DNA from: Pseudarthrobacter sp. IC2-21
GTDB lineage: Bacteria; Actinomycetota; Actinomycetes; Actinomycetales; Micrococcaceae
Assembly (NCBI RefSeq): GCF_034048115.1
Contig: NZ_CP139145.1
Location: 124,001-188,000 of the forward strand
Reading direction: 5' to 3'
DNA length: 64,000 bases
Below are positions 1-8,344 of this stretch, in pieces. A program made the position numbers and the translations under genes. Numbering within the stretch: position 1 is the first letter of the stretch; the number at the start of each line of letters is the position of its first letter. The notes under the pieces were generated by a model. That model saw only the letters and a list, made by a program, of their open reading frames with translations, ran no database searches and was not told where the DNA came from.

Positions 1-2
1 AA

Positions 3-581
3 TCAATCGCGGACCTGGCGGGATGCCGGTTTGCGGTGGACGCCCCCGACAATGGGTTCGCGCTCATCGCCAAGCGCCTGTTACGGGACGTCGACGTCGA
101 CTACGTGGTGGTCGGCGGCGTGCGCGAACGACTCGACGCACTCCTTGGCGGTCAAGTGGACGCGACTCTGCTCGGACCGCCGTTCGACCAACTCGCCGAA
201 CTGGCCGGGATGAAGCGCGTGCTGGATGTCAACGCCCTGCTGCCGGAACTGCCCGGCCAAGGCCTGGTGGTCCGCGCCGGGGTTCTCGAATCCGAGGAGC
301 TGGAACGCTACCTTCGCGCCATGGTCCTAGGAGTAGGGGCCGGAGTGTCGATGGAAGATGAGCAGGGCATCGAGTTGCTCGAACGCTGCGGTTACCAAGA
401 CGCGGCCGCAAGAGCCTGGGGTTCACGGGCCCGCACCCTTGCGGTGGATCACCGGGGACTGGCGTTGCTGACCGAGATCCGCCGAAGCCTGGACATGCTT
501 CCGCCAAACGTCCGTTTGGAAGAGCTATACGACGGCGAACCGCTCGTGAGGGCCGCACGGTCCGCCACCATCCATAACTGA
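3..581 (+). CDS. ABC transporter substrate-binding protein (3' part)
   Basis: The reading frame is open to the first base of the window, so the N-terminus and signal peptide lie outside. The visible 192 residues contain the pattern DLAGCRFAVDAPDNGFALI followed by a GGVRERLDALLGGQVDATLLGPP stretch. This resembles the hinge region of NMT1/SsuA-type periplasmic binding proteins (inference from pattern). An internal GTG at 36 could be mistaken for a start, but coding sense continues upstream of it. It would bind a small organic solute outside the membrane for an importer whose other genes are not in view. It ends 86 bases before the FAH operon on the same strand, so it may supply substrate to those enzymes. 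Confidence 0.6.
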   Translation, partial: SIADLAGCRFAVDAPDNGFALIAKRLLRDVDVDYVVVGGVRERLDALLGGQVDATLLGPPFDQLAELAGMKRVLDVNALLPELPGQGLVVRAGVLESEELERYLRAMVLGVGAGVSMEDEQGIELLERCGYQDAAARAWGSRARTLAVDHRGLALLTEIRRSLDMLPPNVRLEELYDGEPLVRAARSATIHN

Positions 582-625
582 GCGTCACCCACGAAGTTGC
601 CTATTGCAACTCCATAAACCCGATG

Positions 626-642
626 CGATACTGTACGTATCG
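626..642. promoter_or_regulatory. Inverted repeat upstream of the FAH operon
   Basis: CGATAC-TGTAC-GTATCG, with perfect 6-base arms and a 5-base spacer, lies 25 bases before the FAH start in an AT-richer leader. The size suits a dimeric GntR- or TetR-type regulator. No regulator gene is adjacent in the window, so the role as operator is inference. Confidence 0.4.
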
Positions 643-667
643 TATGTAGAATAGCTAAGGAGCAGCC

Positions 668-1684
668 ATGAAACTTGGAAGAATTGCCGTCCCAACGCCC
701 GACGGCGAACAGATCCGACTCGTCGCGGCCCAGCCCGAACAGGGCCGGGTCATTGACCTCGCCCGCGCCTACGCCCTGACACTTCAGCGCAAAGCGGCTG
801 ATCCGGAACGAGCCCGGGCGTTGGCCCTTGCGATTCTCCCTGGCAGCCTGGCCGCAGGAATTGGCGGCGGTTCCATTTTCCTGGACGCTGCCCATGACGC
901 TCTTGGCGCGGCTGATGACGCATCCCACAGTATCGACGAGGTCTCATGGCGCGCGGCTGTCGACTCTCCGGTCATACGCGACGGGCTGACGTTCGAACAG
1001 CACATCCAAAACTTCCACCGCATTGTCGCCAAGGCCCAGCCGGCACGCTCGATCTACGATCGTCCGGGCTATTTCAAGGGCACCACTGCCATGTCCTATG
1101 GACACAACCAAGAGCTGCCCTACCCCGACTTCACCGAGGCCCTCGACTGGGAACTCGAAATCGGCTACATCGTTGGCAAGTCCGGAAGCGACCTGACCCC
1201 GGACACGGCACTGGACCACCTCTTTGGCATCACCGTCTTCAACGACTTCAGCGCACGCGATATCCAAGGCGCGGAAATGGCGATCGGTATGGGCCCGCAG
1301 AAGTGCAAAGACTTCGGCTACGGCATCGGGCCCTGGGTTACCACCATGGACGAAATTGACTCCATCGAGGGTTTGCGCGGCCAAGTCCGCGTCAACGGCG
1401 AGGTGCTCTCCGACACCAAGGTCGAGGACTTCGTCTACACCCCCGCAGAGTTGCTGGCCTACGTCTCCATCTCCGACCGCCTGCAGCCGGGCGACCTCAT
1501 CGGTTCGGGCACCATGGGCTTCGGCGCCGGCGTTGAAATCGGCAAATTCCTGCAACCCGGCGACGTCATTGAGCTGGAACTGGAAGGAGTTGGCACTTTG
1601 CGCACACCGATTTCGACGGAACGCCAAAAGGCCCCATGGTGGCCCGAGCCACGCACCTACCCGCACGAAGAATGGGTAGCATAA
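668..1684 (+). CDS. Fumarylacetoacetate hydrolase family protein
   Basis: This 338-residue protein has the FAH fold pattern: an acidic metal-binding cluster around residues 160-164 (DWELE), NDFSARDIQ near 192 and a GSGTMGFGAG loop near the C-terminus. The family hydrolyses or decarboxylates C-C bonds of 2,4-diketo acids using Mg2+. An AAGGAG ribosome site precedes the ATG. The stop overlaps the next ATG by one base (TAATG), so it is translationally coupled to a cupin protein and then to acetoacetyl-CoA synthetase. That partner suggests the product is acetoacetate, as in true fumarylacetoacetate cleavage, but the exact substrate cannot be read from sequence. Confidence 0.85.
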   Translation: MKLGRIAVPTPDGEQIRLVAAQPEQGRVIDLARAYALTLQRKAADPERARALALAILPGSLAAGIGGGSIFLDAAHDALGAADDASHSIDEVSWRAAVDSPVIRDGLTFEQHIQNFHRIVAKAQPARSIYDRPGYFKGTTAMSYGHNQELPYPDFTEALDWELEIGYIVGKSGSDLTPDTALDHLFGITVFNDFSARDIQGAEMAIGMGPQKCKDFGYGIGPWVTTMDEIDSIEGLRGQVRVNGEVLSDTKVEDFVYTPAELLAYVSISDRLQPGDLIGSGTMGFGAGVEIGKFLQPGDVIELELEGVGTLRTPISTERQKAPWWPEPRTYPHEEWVA

Positions 1685-2292
1685 TGACCCGGCCCCCAGT
1701 TCGCCGCATCGTCACCGGGCACGATGATCAGGGACGCGCCATCATCCTCTCGGACGGGGCCGCGCCCAACCACTGGTCTTCGGACATGATTCCCGGATTC
1801 GGTGCCACCGTGCCCTGGCTGACCGCAGCCGGACCCATCGACCACGTCACCGACGCCGACCCGGCCACGGCGGACGCTGAGATACCCAGCTTCCCCGCCG
1901 CCGGCGAGACTATCCTGCGCATTGCCGACTTCCCGCCGGACTCCGTCTACCCGGATGAGGCCGGCTCGGTGATCTTCAGTGAGCTCGACGGGCACGACGA
2001 GGCCGAAGCAGGCGCCGAGCACAGCGGATCCAAGCACTTCTGGTTCCACCGCACCGACTCGTTGGACTACGCCGTGGTTCTCGAGGGTGAAATCACGTTG
2101 CTGGTCGATGAGGGTGAGGCGACCATGCGCGCCGGCGACGTGGCCGTGCAACGCGCCACCAGCCACGCATGGTCCAACCGCACCGACACCACCGCCCGGG
2201 TCCTCTTCGTGCTGATCGGGACCGAACCGCTCACGGCAGCCCAGATCGCCGAACGGCGCAGGGAGGCTTCCCTGCCCTTGGAGAGAGCATGA
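1684..2292 (+). CDS. Cupin domain protein
   Basis: This is a 202-residue single-cupin protein. The barrel motif lies around residues 115-175: FHRTDSLDYAVVLEGE, then LLVDEGEATMRAGDVAVQR and a conserved H in SHAW. Homologous cupins often sit in aromatic or side-chain catabolic operons with FAH-family enzymes. Whether this one is an enzyme or a sensor is not evident. The start at 1684 overlaps the FAH stop by one base, and its own stop overlaps the next start as ATGA. An upstream in-frame ATG at 1672 would overlap FAH further and is less likely. Confidence 0.8.
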   Translation: MTRPPVRRIVTGHDDQGRAIILSDGAAPNHWSSDMIPGFGATVPWLTAAGPIDHVTDADPATADAEIPSFPAAGETILRIADFPPDSVYPDEAGSVIFSELDGHDEAEAGAEHSGSKHFWFHRTDSLDYAVVLEGEITLLVDEGEATMRAGDVAVQRATSHAWSNRTDTTARVLFVLIGTEPLTAAQIAERRREASLPLERA

Positions 2293-4259
2293 TCCTCAAC
2301 GCCCATGCCGCCGATGGCGACGTGATCTGGGAGCCGGATCTCGAACACGGCGCGGAGACCGGCGTGGGACGTTTCTCCGCCTTCCTGGGCGGGCAGGGCA
2401 TCGACGTCGGTACGGGCTATGACGAGCTGTGGCAGTGGTCGGTGGATGAGGCGGAGCAGTTCTGGGAACACTTTGCCCGGTTTGCGGGGGTCGAGTTCGG
2501 CGGGATTCCAGGGCCCGTCTGCACCACGGATCCCATGCCGCACACGAGCTGGTTCCCTGGACGCACCCTCAACTTCGCCCGGCACCTGCTGCAGGGCCAC
2601 GAGGGCACCGCGCTGATCGGCATCGCCGAGGACGGAACGCGCGAAGAGGTCACCTGGAATGCGCTGCGGCGCGAGGTGGCTTCCCTGGCCGCGCACCTTC
2701 GTGCCCGCGGCGTGGGCCACGGAGACCGGGTGGTAGCGATCCTCCCGAATGTTGCCGAGGCCGTCGTCGGGCTCCTCGCCGCCGCCTCGATCGGCGCCGT
2801 CTGGTCCGTCTGTGCCCCTGAGTTTGGTCCAGGTGCAATCGTTTCGCGGTTCGCCCAGCTCCGTCCCAAGGTGGTCATCGCCGCCCCGGGCTACATGCTC
2901 GGCGGGAAGGACCGGGACCGCCGCGCGGAGCTGGCAGAAGTCTTCGCCCAGCTCCCCACCCTCGAGCACGTGATTTGGGTGGGACGGCATACCTCCGTCC
3001 CGAGTATCCCGACCCGGACCCCGGCTGTCGCCTGGGCTCAGGCCGTGGCCGAACCGTCGGAGCTCGTCTTCGAGGACGTCGAGTTCAGTCACCCCCTGTG
3101 GGTCCTATTCTCCTCGGGGACAACGGGCATTCCCAAAGGCATCGTGCATGGCCACGGCGGGGCGCTGCTTGAGGAAATGAAAATGCTCCTCATCCACTCC
3201 GACCTGCGGCCCGGGGACCGCTACCTCAATGTGGCATCGACGAGCTGGGTGCTGTGGAACGCACTCGTATGCGCGCTGGGCGTGGGGGCAACGGCTGTGC
3301 TCGTCGACGGAAATCCCACTTTCCCGTCGATCGACCGGGTATGGCAGATTGCCGCAGCCGAGCGGGTCGCCGTCCTGGGTGTGGGTGCAGGATTCGTCCA
3401 TTCCTGCGCGAAGGCCGGCCTCGTGCCGATGCAGGATCACGACCTGGGTGCCCTGAAATCCCTTCAGGTCACGGGATCGCCGCTGTCGGCCGACGGCTAT
3501 CGCTGGGTCTACGGCAGTGTGGGTGACATCTGGCTGGCCTCCATGAGTGGCGGTACAGATATCGCCTCCATCTTCGTGGGGGGATCCCCGACTCTTCCCG
3601 TGCATGTCGGTTACATCCAGGCTCCGGCACTCGGAGTGCGCGTGGAGTCGTGGGATGAAGCCGGCGATCCCACCCGGCGAAAGGGTGAACTGGTGGTGAC
3701 TCAGGCAATGCCCTCGATGCCGCTGAGCTTCTGGGGAGATGACGGCAGCCGCTACCACGAGAGCTACTTCGCCATGTATCCGGGAGTGTGGCGGCATGGG
3801 GACTACATAGAGTTCACAGACCGTGGCATCCTCATCCACGGCCGTTCCGACTCGACCCTCAACCGCAACGGGTTGCGTCTCGGTTCGGCAGATATCTACG
3901 CGGTGGTTGAATCGCTGCCGGCGGTGGCCGAGGCGCTGGTTGTCGGCGCGGAGCTGGGCACTGATTACTACATGCCGCTGTTCGTCCACCTCGCCGACGG
4001 GATCAATCCGGATGTGGCCAAGGAAGCGATCACTAGGTCCATCCGTGAGAACCTCTCCGTCCGGTACCTGCCCGACGAGATTATCTTCATGCCCGGAATC
4101 CCGCATACCCGCACCGGAAAGAAGCTGGAGGTGCCTGTCAAGAAGCTACTCCAAGGGGCCCCGCTGGAAGCGGTTGCCGATCTAGGGTCGGTAGATGATC
4201 CGGAGCTGTTGAAAGAATATGCGCAGTTTGCCCTTGAACGGCAGACCGTATCACCCTAA
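2289..4259 (+). CDS. Acetoacetate-CoA ligase (acetoacetyl-CoA synthetase)
   Basis: This 656-residue ANL-superfamily enzyme activates acetoacetate with ATP and CoA through an acyl-AMP. The AMP-binding signature SSGTTGIPKG lies near residue 275, WFPGRTLNFARHLL near 95, and the C-terminal lysine region HTRTGKKLEVPVKK near 605. GGTDIASIFVGG and ASTSWVLWNALV are typical of AACS rather than plain acetyl-CoA synthetase. The ATG shares four bases with the cupin stop. It probably salvages acetoacetate released by the FAH enzyme into acetoacetyl-CoA. A propionyl- or acetyl-CoA synthetase is less likely. Confidence 0.88.
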   Translation: MILNAHAADGDVIWEPDLEHGAETGVGRFSAFLGGQGIDVGTGYDELWQWSVDEAEQFWEHFARFAGVEFGGIPGPVCTTDPMPHTSWFPGRTLNFARHLLQGHEGTALIGIAEDGTREEVTWNALRREVASLAAHLRARGVGHGDRVVAILPNVAEAVVGLLAAASIGAVWSVCAPEFGPGAIVSRFAQLRPKVVIAAPGYMLGGKDRDRRAELAEVFAQLPTLEHVIWVGRHTSVPSIPTRTPAVAWAQAVAEPSELVFEDVEFSHPLWVLFSSGTTGIPKGIVHGHGGALLEEMKMLLIHSDLRPGDRYLNVASTSWVLWNALVCALGVGATAVLVDGNPTFPSIDRVWQIAAAERVAVLGVGAGFVHSCAKAGLVPMQDHDLGALKSLQVTGSPLSADGYRWVYGSVGDIWLASMSGGTDIASIFVGGSPTLPVHVGYIQAPALGVRVESWDEAGDPTRRKGELVVTQAMPSMPLSFWGDDGSRYHESYFAMYPGVWRHGDYIEFTDRGILIHGRSDSTLNRNGLRLGSADIYAVVESLPAVAEALVVGAELGTDYYMPLFVHLADGINPDVAKEAITRSIRENLSVRYLPDEIIFMPGIPHTRTGKKLEVPVKKLLQGAPLEAVADLGSVDDPELLKEYAQFALERQTVSP

Positions 4260-4263
4260 GCGG

Positions 4264-4313
4264 AACCCGTTCCGACCCGCCGTATCCAGGCATACCGCGG
4301 GTCGGACCGGGTT
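4264..4313 (+). terminator. Strong hairpin after the FAH-cupin-AACS operon
   Basis: A 17-base arm (4264-4280) pairs with 4297-4313 with a single mismatch, starting four bases after the synthetase stop. No T run follows, so it is either a factor-assisted terminator or a 3' stabilising structure. Confidence 0.5.
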
Positions 4314-4662
4314 CGGCCAGGTCAAGCCCGTCCTCGTGGTGGATGAATGCGCCCCTCTCTGGTCCTCTTTCCCCCAACTCCTGGCCGGGACCGCAATTCA
4401 AGGGCGCCAAGCAGCGAACGGGGTGTCTTGCCCAACCCGCCAGATGCCTTAAGAACGGCGGCGTCGGCGCCATCGAAGGATCAAGCGGGCCTTCATGAAG
4501 GCATCATCGCGAAAGCGGATTCAAGGGGTTGCAGTGGTCGTTGTACAGGACTGGGAATACCTTTTCTGGGGCTCTCCCCCGCCAGCATTCGTTCGCCGAT
4601 AAGGGACCTTTCGTCAGCTAACTGACAGCTGGGCCTGACTGCAGAGGCTGTTGAGGCGTGCC
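4314..4662. other. Non-coding gap
   Basis: I see no supported gene here. Short open frames lack ribosome sites and recognisable composition. The right end abuts the 3' end of the convergent RES toxin gene. Confidence 0.5.
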
Positions 4663-5370
4663 CTACTCTTCACGCCGCCACTTGAGCTTGAGAATTTCGA
4701 ATGCTTCCTTGATAGCTGCAGCTTCATGGTGGACGTCGACTATCTGGGTTCGGCCAAGTTTGGGGCTGACTGGGGGATCCCCGGGCCGCTCAAAAACGGC
4801 CCACACGCGAAGGTCATCGCCGTGCCGGGAGGCGAAGGTAACCCCGTCGACCGCTGTTGTTTCGTAGAGCCATGCTGCGATGGCCTGGGTCAGCTGCCGA
4901 GGTCTGGCATCCTTCAACGCCGCGGTATCAAAGTCAGCGAGCCCGAGACTCAAAGCCGTGGCGATGAAATGCGGATACAGGGCGGCCACGGTTTGCGAGG
5001 CGGTGACGGCGCAGTAACGCCCGGAGAGCTCGGCGCGGGTCGCGGCGCGTGCCTCCAGCCATTCACGCGGAACTTCGCCTGGTGGGATGGTCGGGTACAG
5101 TACCTGGTCTTCATCGTCCTCGACGATTTCGTCCACTTCCGCAGCGAGCCGGGCATCGCGCCGGAAACCGGCCAGAACCTCTAGTAGGCATGCTTTCAGG
5201 CTTGAGCCGGCGTAGACAGTGCGGAAGTTGCCGTGCAGGTCGTCCCAACGGCCGGGGAAGCGGCCGTCCGTGGCCCATTCCCAGCCGCTCCACGCCCAGG
5301 GTTCGGGGCGGAACCCGATGCGCCATACAGTGCCGGCCGCCGGAATGATGGCTAGTTCGTTCTGCTCCAT
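4663..5370 (-). CDS. RES domain toxin
   Basis: This 235-residue protein has the RES pattern: WRIGF near residue 16, GRWD near 41, YAGSSLKACLLEVL near 55 and DGVTFASRHGDD near 185. RES toxins of the MbcT/ParT group act on NAD+ (phosphorolysis) or ADP-ribosylate targets in the cytoplasm. The gene follows its Xre-type antitoxin with a three-base gap, the usual antitoxin-first order, and expression is presumably autorepressed by the pair. No truncation is seen, so the toxin looks intact. The precise biochemical activity is inference from family. Confidence 0.85.
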   Translation of the reverse strand: MEQNELAIIPAAGTVWRIGFRPEPWAWSGWEWATDGRFPGRWDDLHGNFRTVYAGSSLKACLLEVLAGFRRDARLAAEVDEIVEDDEDQVLYPTIPPGEVPREWLEARAATRAELSGRYCAVTASQTVAALYPHFIATALSLGLADFDTAALKDARPRQLTQAIAAWLYETTAVDGVTFASRHGDDLRVWAVFERPGDPPVSPKLGRTQIVDVHHEAAAIKEAFEILKLKWRREE

Positions 5371-5373
5371 CCG

Positions 5374-5766
5374 TCAGCCGGCGGCCGCGAAGGCCCGGGC
5401 AGAGGCAAGGACAGATTGTGCGGCTTCGTCGATAAGGCCTTCACGCAGCAGCCTCGCCGGCGGTACGTCGTCAAGCTGAGGATTCATGCCCTGGAACCAG
5501 GCCTGAACCACGGTCCGGGAGTCGCGCTCGGCCAGCAACGCCGCGACATGATACGCGTGCCGCAGCCGGGTCATGACTTCTGCGGAGGGCTTCCGCTGAC
5601 CGTCGGCCCACTGGCGTACGGCGCGGGTTTCTTTCACTGAGCCGATGTAGGCGACAAGTTTCGCTCCCAGGATGTCCCTGAGGTCGCGGACCAGCTCAGC
5701 CTCGGGCAACCTGATGGAATCCTGGTGGGCTTTCAGACCTCCGCGGGCTCCTGCAACTGCTGTCAT
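5374..5766 (-). CDS. Xre/MbcA/ParS-type antitoxin of the RES toxin
   Basis: About 130 residues. A helix-turn-helix-like N-terminal half (KLVAYIGSVKETRAVRQWADGQRKP) is followed by the toxin-binding domain ending FQGMNPQLDD..PARLLREG and AARAF-like residues, which is characteristic of antitoxins of RES toxins. I chose ATG 5766. A farther in-frame start at 5820 would add 18 atypical residues (Cys/Leu-rich, then PWQHGD). It likely neutralises the downstream toxin and represses the operon promoter just upstream of 5766. Confidence 0.8.
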   Translation of the reverse strand: MTAVAGARGGLKAHQDSIRLPEAELVRDLRDILGAKLVAYIGSVKETRAVRQWADGQRKPSAEVMTRLRHAYHVAALLAERDSRTVVQAWFQGMNPQLDDVPPARLLREGLIDEAAQSVLASARAFAAAG

Positions 5767-5920
5767 GTCTCCATGCTGCCACGGATGACACAGTATTTCA
5801 ACGGTTAGAACACACAACAAATCACACCCGAAATAACAGGTGGCAGAACGCCGATAATGGAGAATTCGTCAAACTGCCCAAGCCTCAGTCCTGTAGGTAT
5901 TTGAGGACAGCAAGGAAAAG

Positions 5921-6571
5921 CTAGTGGGCGGGTCCGAGGGCCAGTTTCACGCCGAAACCTACGAGGACAGATCCGTGATGCTGTTGATGATGCGGATGTT
6001 TCGGGCGACCTCGAGCCAGCGGGCGGCGCAGCCCGTGCCGGATTAGCAATGTGAACCAGGCCATGGACAGCAGGCAGTGGACGCCGGCGAGCAGCACGCC
6101 CATCAGCAGTGGTGACGTGCCTGCGGGTATGAACTGGGGGAAGGTGGCGATGTAAAAGACACCCACCTAGGGATTGAGCAGGTTTGTTCCGGTTTGTTCC
6201 GGTACCGGTCAGCCAGCCTTTGAACAAATGATTGCTTCCGGAGGTGAATTCAGCCGCTTTACCTGCCGGCTTGGCAGGAACTTTGTCTTTTCGCAGACTC
6301 TTCCGCAGGAGAGTCGCTCCCAGCCAGACCATGTAGGCCGCTCCGGCGAGCGGAAGCACACGGTAGGCCTACTCCGAAGCGGCGAGCAGCGCTGATACGC
6401 CCACGGCTACGCCCCAGATCATCGCGCCGGTGCTGATCCCCAGGGCGGTGGCGAAGGCGAAGCTTCGCGACCGGGAAATGGATGACCGCAGGACTAACGC
6501 TGTGTCCAGGCCGGGCCGGGGACCAGTGTCAGAAGTCAGGCAACAAGCGCGAAGGAAAGAACAGCTGACAT
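5921..6571 (-). pseudogene. LysE-family amino acid exporter, decayed
   Basis: Pieces of one LysE/RhtB translocator (about 210 residues when intact) lie in order but in different frames. They include MSAVLSFALVA, PGLDTALVLRSS, GAAYMVWLGATLLRKSLR, LFKGWLTGT, VGVFYIATFPQFIPAG, LLAGVHCLLSMAWF and VLVGFGVKLAL. Lesions visible on the coding strand are a TGA after the first eleven codons, a frameshift at the PGPG region, an in-frame TAG at 6369-6371, a frameshift caused by a perfect 10-base tandem duplication at 6181-6200, a TAG at 6167-6169, and further compensating shifts near 5960-6010. Multiple independent hits argue for true decay rather than one sequencing error. Confidence 0.85.
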
Positions 6572-6943
6572 GAGAGTCACCGTTCAAGAATAGGTGGGGG
6601 AGAGCTGTAGCGTTCGAAAAAGGAGTCTGTTGCGACGATGGTTGAAAACCTCCCCTCATAAGTTGGAATGCATCAAGCAGCCGCGCGCAGTTCAGAAATC
6701 CCCCCGGGCAAGCCCACTGCGGACGGAACCTTGAACGGTGGACAGGCAGGCAAGCACTTCGGCACTCGGGGGCTGAAAGTCACTTATCCCGCGGGAGTCC
6801 GGCGCCGAACCTACCCGGCGGACGGGGGAGCGGCGGTCCCGGCCAATCACTGTTTCGCAGCTCAGAAAACCCTTCCCCTCCCTAAGACATGCCTTGCAGT
6901 GCCGCCTCGCCATCGTCGCAGGGGCAATGGTGTGGGCCGCTGG
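6572..6943. other. Non-coding gap
   Basis: Nothing here is supported as a gene. It lies between the dead exporter's 5' end and the 3' end of the MHS transporter. Short open frames on both strands look like composition artefacts. Confidence 0.4.
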
Positions 6944-8305
6944 CTAGCGGGTGCTGAGGTCGATGCCGCGGCTTTCGCGTAGCGAGAGCGCTGTGGCAGC
7001 GCCGATCAGCAGCAGGACGATCGTGTACACCCCGAAAACGGTGGGGCCGCCGGGGCCGAACCAGATGCTGAACCCGGCCTGGAGGTATGCGGCGGTGCCG
7101 CCGAAGGCTGCCACGCAGAGTGCGTACGGGATTGCCACTCCGATGGTGCGGACGGCAGTGGGAAAGAGTTCCGAGTAGACGGCTGGCATGATGGAGGCGG
7201 ATGCGGCGATGAAGACCAGCATGGCAGACATGGCGAGTCCCAGTTGCATGGCCGAGTTTTGGACGAACCAGGTGGCGGGGAAGAAGGTCAGCGCGCTGCC
7301 TATGCCGCTGATCAGGAGGACCGGTTTCCGGCCTATCCGGTCTGAGAGCCGGCCCCACAAGGGCAGGGCCACGATGAAGACCAGGTTGGCTGCCACGCCG
7401 GCCCAGAGGGCTTCCGTTGCGTCGATCTTCAGGACGTTGATCGCGTAGGCCGGGGTTGAGACGCCCCAGACATAGTAGGCGACAGTCAGGCCCACGGTAA
7501 GGCCGATGACCTGCAGGGCCTGGCGCCAGTGCCGGGCCAGATCGGTGAACAGGCTGCTGTGGGGTGGGGTGGGGTTGCCGGGGACGACAGCGTCATGGGT
7601 GGCGGTCCCGGATTCGAAGAGTTCGGACTCTTCCATGCGGGCTCGCATGACCAGAGCGACCAGCCCGAAGACTGCGCCGAGGAGGAAGGGGATGCGCCAG
7701 CCGTAGGCGGCCATGGTCGATTCCGGCATGGCAGTGGAGAGGACTGCGCCCAGCAGGGTCCCGAACAGGATGCCGACTGTGCCCGAAGCGTAGATCAGCG
7801 ATGCCCAGTAGCCGCGGCGGGACGGTGGTGCCATTTCCGAGAGGTAGGTTTGGGCGCTCGGAAGCTCCCCGCCATGCGCGAGGCCCTGGATCAGCCGTGC
7901 GATAAGCAGCATGACCGACGCGCCCGCGCCGATCGAGTCGTAGGTGGGGGTCAGTCCGATCACCAGGGAGCCGAGCGAGGCCAGACCGACGCAGAGCGTC
8001 AGTGAGGCCTTGCGGCCTACCTTGTCGCCGATCCAGCCGAAGATAAAACCTCCGAGCGGGCGCGCGACAAACCCGACGGCGAAGATCGCGAGGGTTGCGA
8101 GGAAGGCGCTTGAAGTGTCCTGCTTGCTGAACAGTTGGGAGGCAATGAAGGAGGCGAACGTGGCGTAGATGGCCCAGTCGTACCATTCGACGGCGTTCCC
8201 GGCGCCGGTGCCAATCAGCGTCTTGAGGATTCGGGACCGCTGGGGCGGGCTCATGCGGGTGGACCCATCGGCCTGCGTGGCCATCTTGGGGCGGGGAGTG
8301 GACAT
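6944..8305 (-). CDS. MFS transporter, metabolite:H+ symporter (MHS) type
   Basis: 453 residues with about twelve hydrophobic segments. The MHS signatures are GAGNAVEWYDWAIYATFASF near residue 33, ARPLGGFIFGWIGDKVGRK near 80 and GLAHGGELPSAQTYLSE near 145. Relatives import small carboxylates such as shikimate, proline or 2-oxoglutarate with protons. AGGAG sits at proper distance before ATG 8305. It follows the M20 amidohydrolase by 39 bases on the same strand, so the two form an uptake-plus-hydrolysis operon. The actual substrate is unknown but is likely the N-acylated compound cleaved by that enzyme. Confidence 0.88.
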   Translation of the reverse strand: MSTPRPKMATQADGSTRMSPPQRSRILKTLIGTGAGNAVEWYDWAIYATFASFIASQLFSKQDTSSAFLATLAIFAVGFVARPLGGFIFGWIGDKVGRKASLTLCVGLASLGSLVIGLTPTYDSIGAGASVMLLIARLIQGLAHGGELPSAQTYLSEMAPPSRRGYWASLIYASGTVGILFGTLLGAVLSTAMPESTMAAYGWRIPFLLGAVFGLVALVMRARMEESELFESGTATHDAVVPGNPTPPHSSLFTDLARHWRQALQVIGLTVGLTVAYYVWGVSTPAYAINVLKIDATEALWAGVAANLVFIVALPLWGRLSDRIGRKPVLLISGIGSALTFFPATWFVQNSAMQLGLAMSAMLVFIAASASIMPAVYSELFPTAVRTIGVAIPYALCVAAFGGTAAYLQAGFSIWFGPGGPTVFGVYTIVLLLIGAATALSLRESRGIDLSTR

Positions 8306-8344
8306 GGAAGTCTCCTGGGAAGGGGCGGGGAAGGTAAGCCAGGC

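Noticed and set aside
4347-4625. 92-codon frame in the gap after the acetoacetyl-CoA synthetase
   Set aside because: Low-complexity Pro/Ser/Arg translation without ribosome site or similarity.
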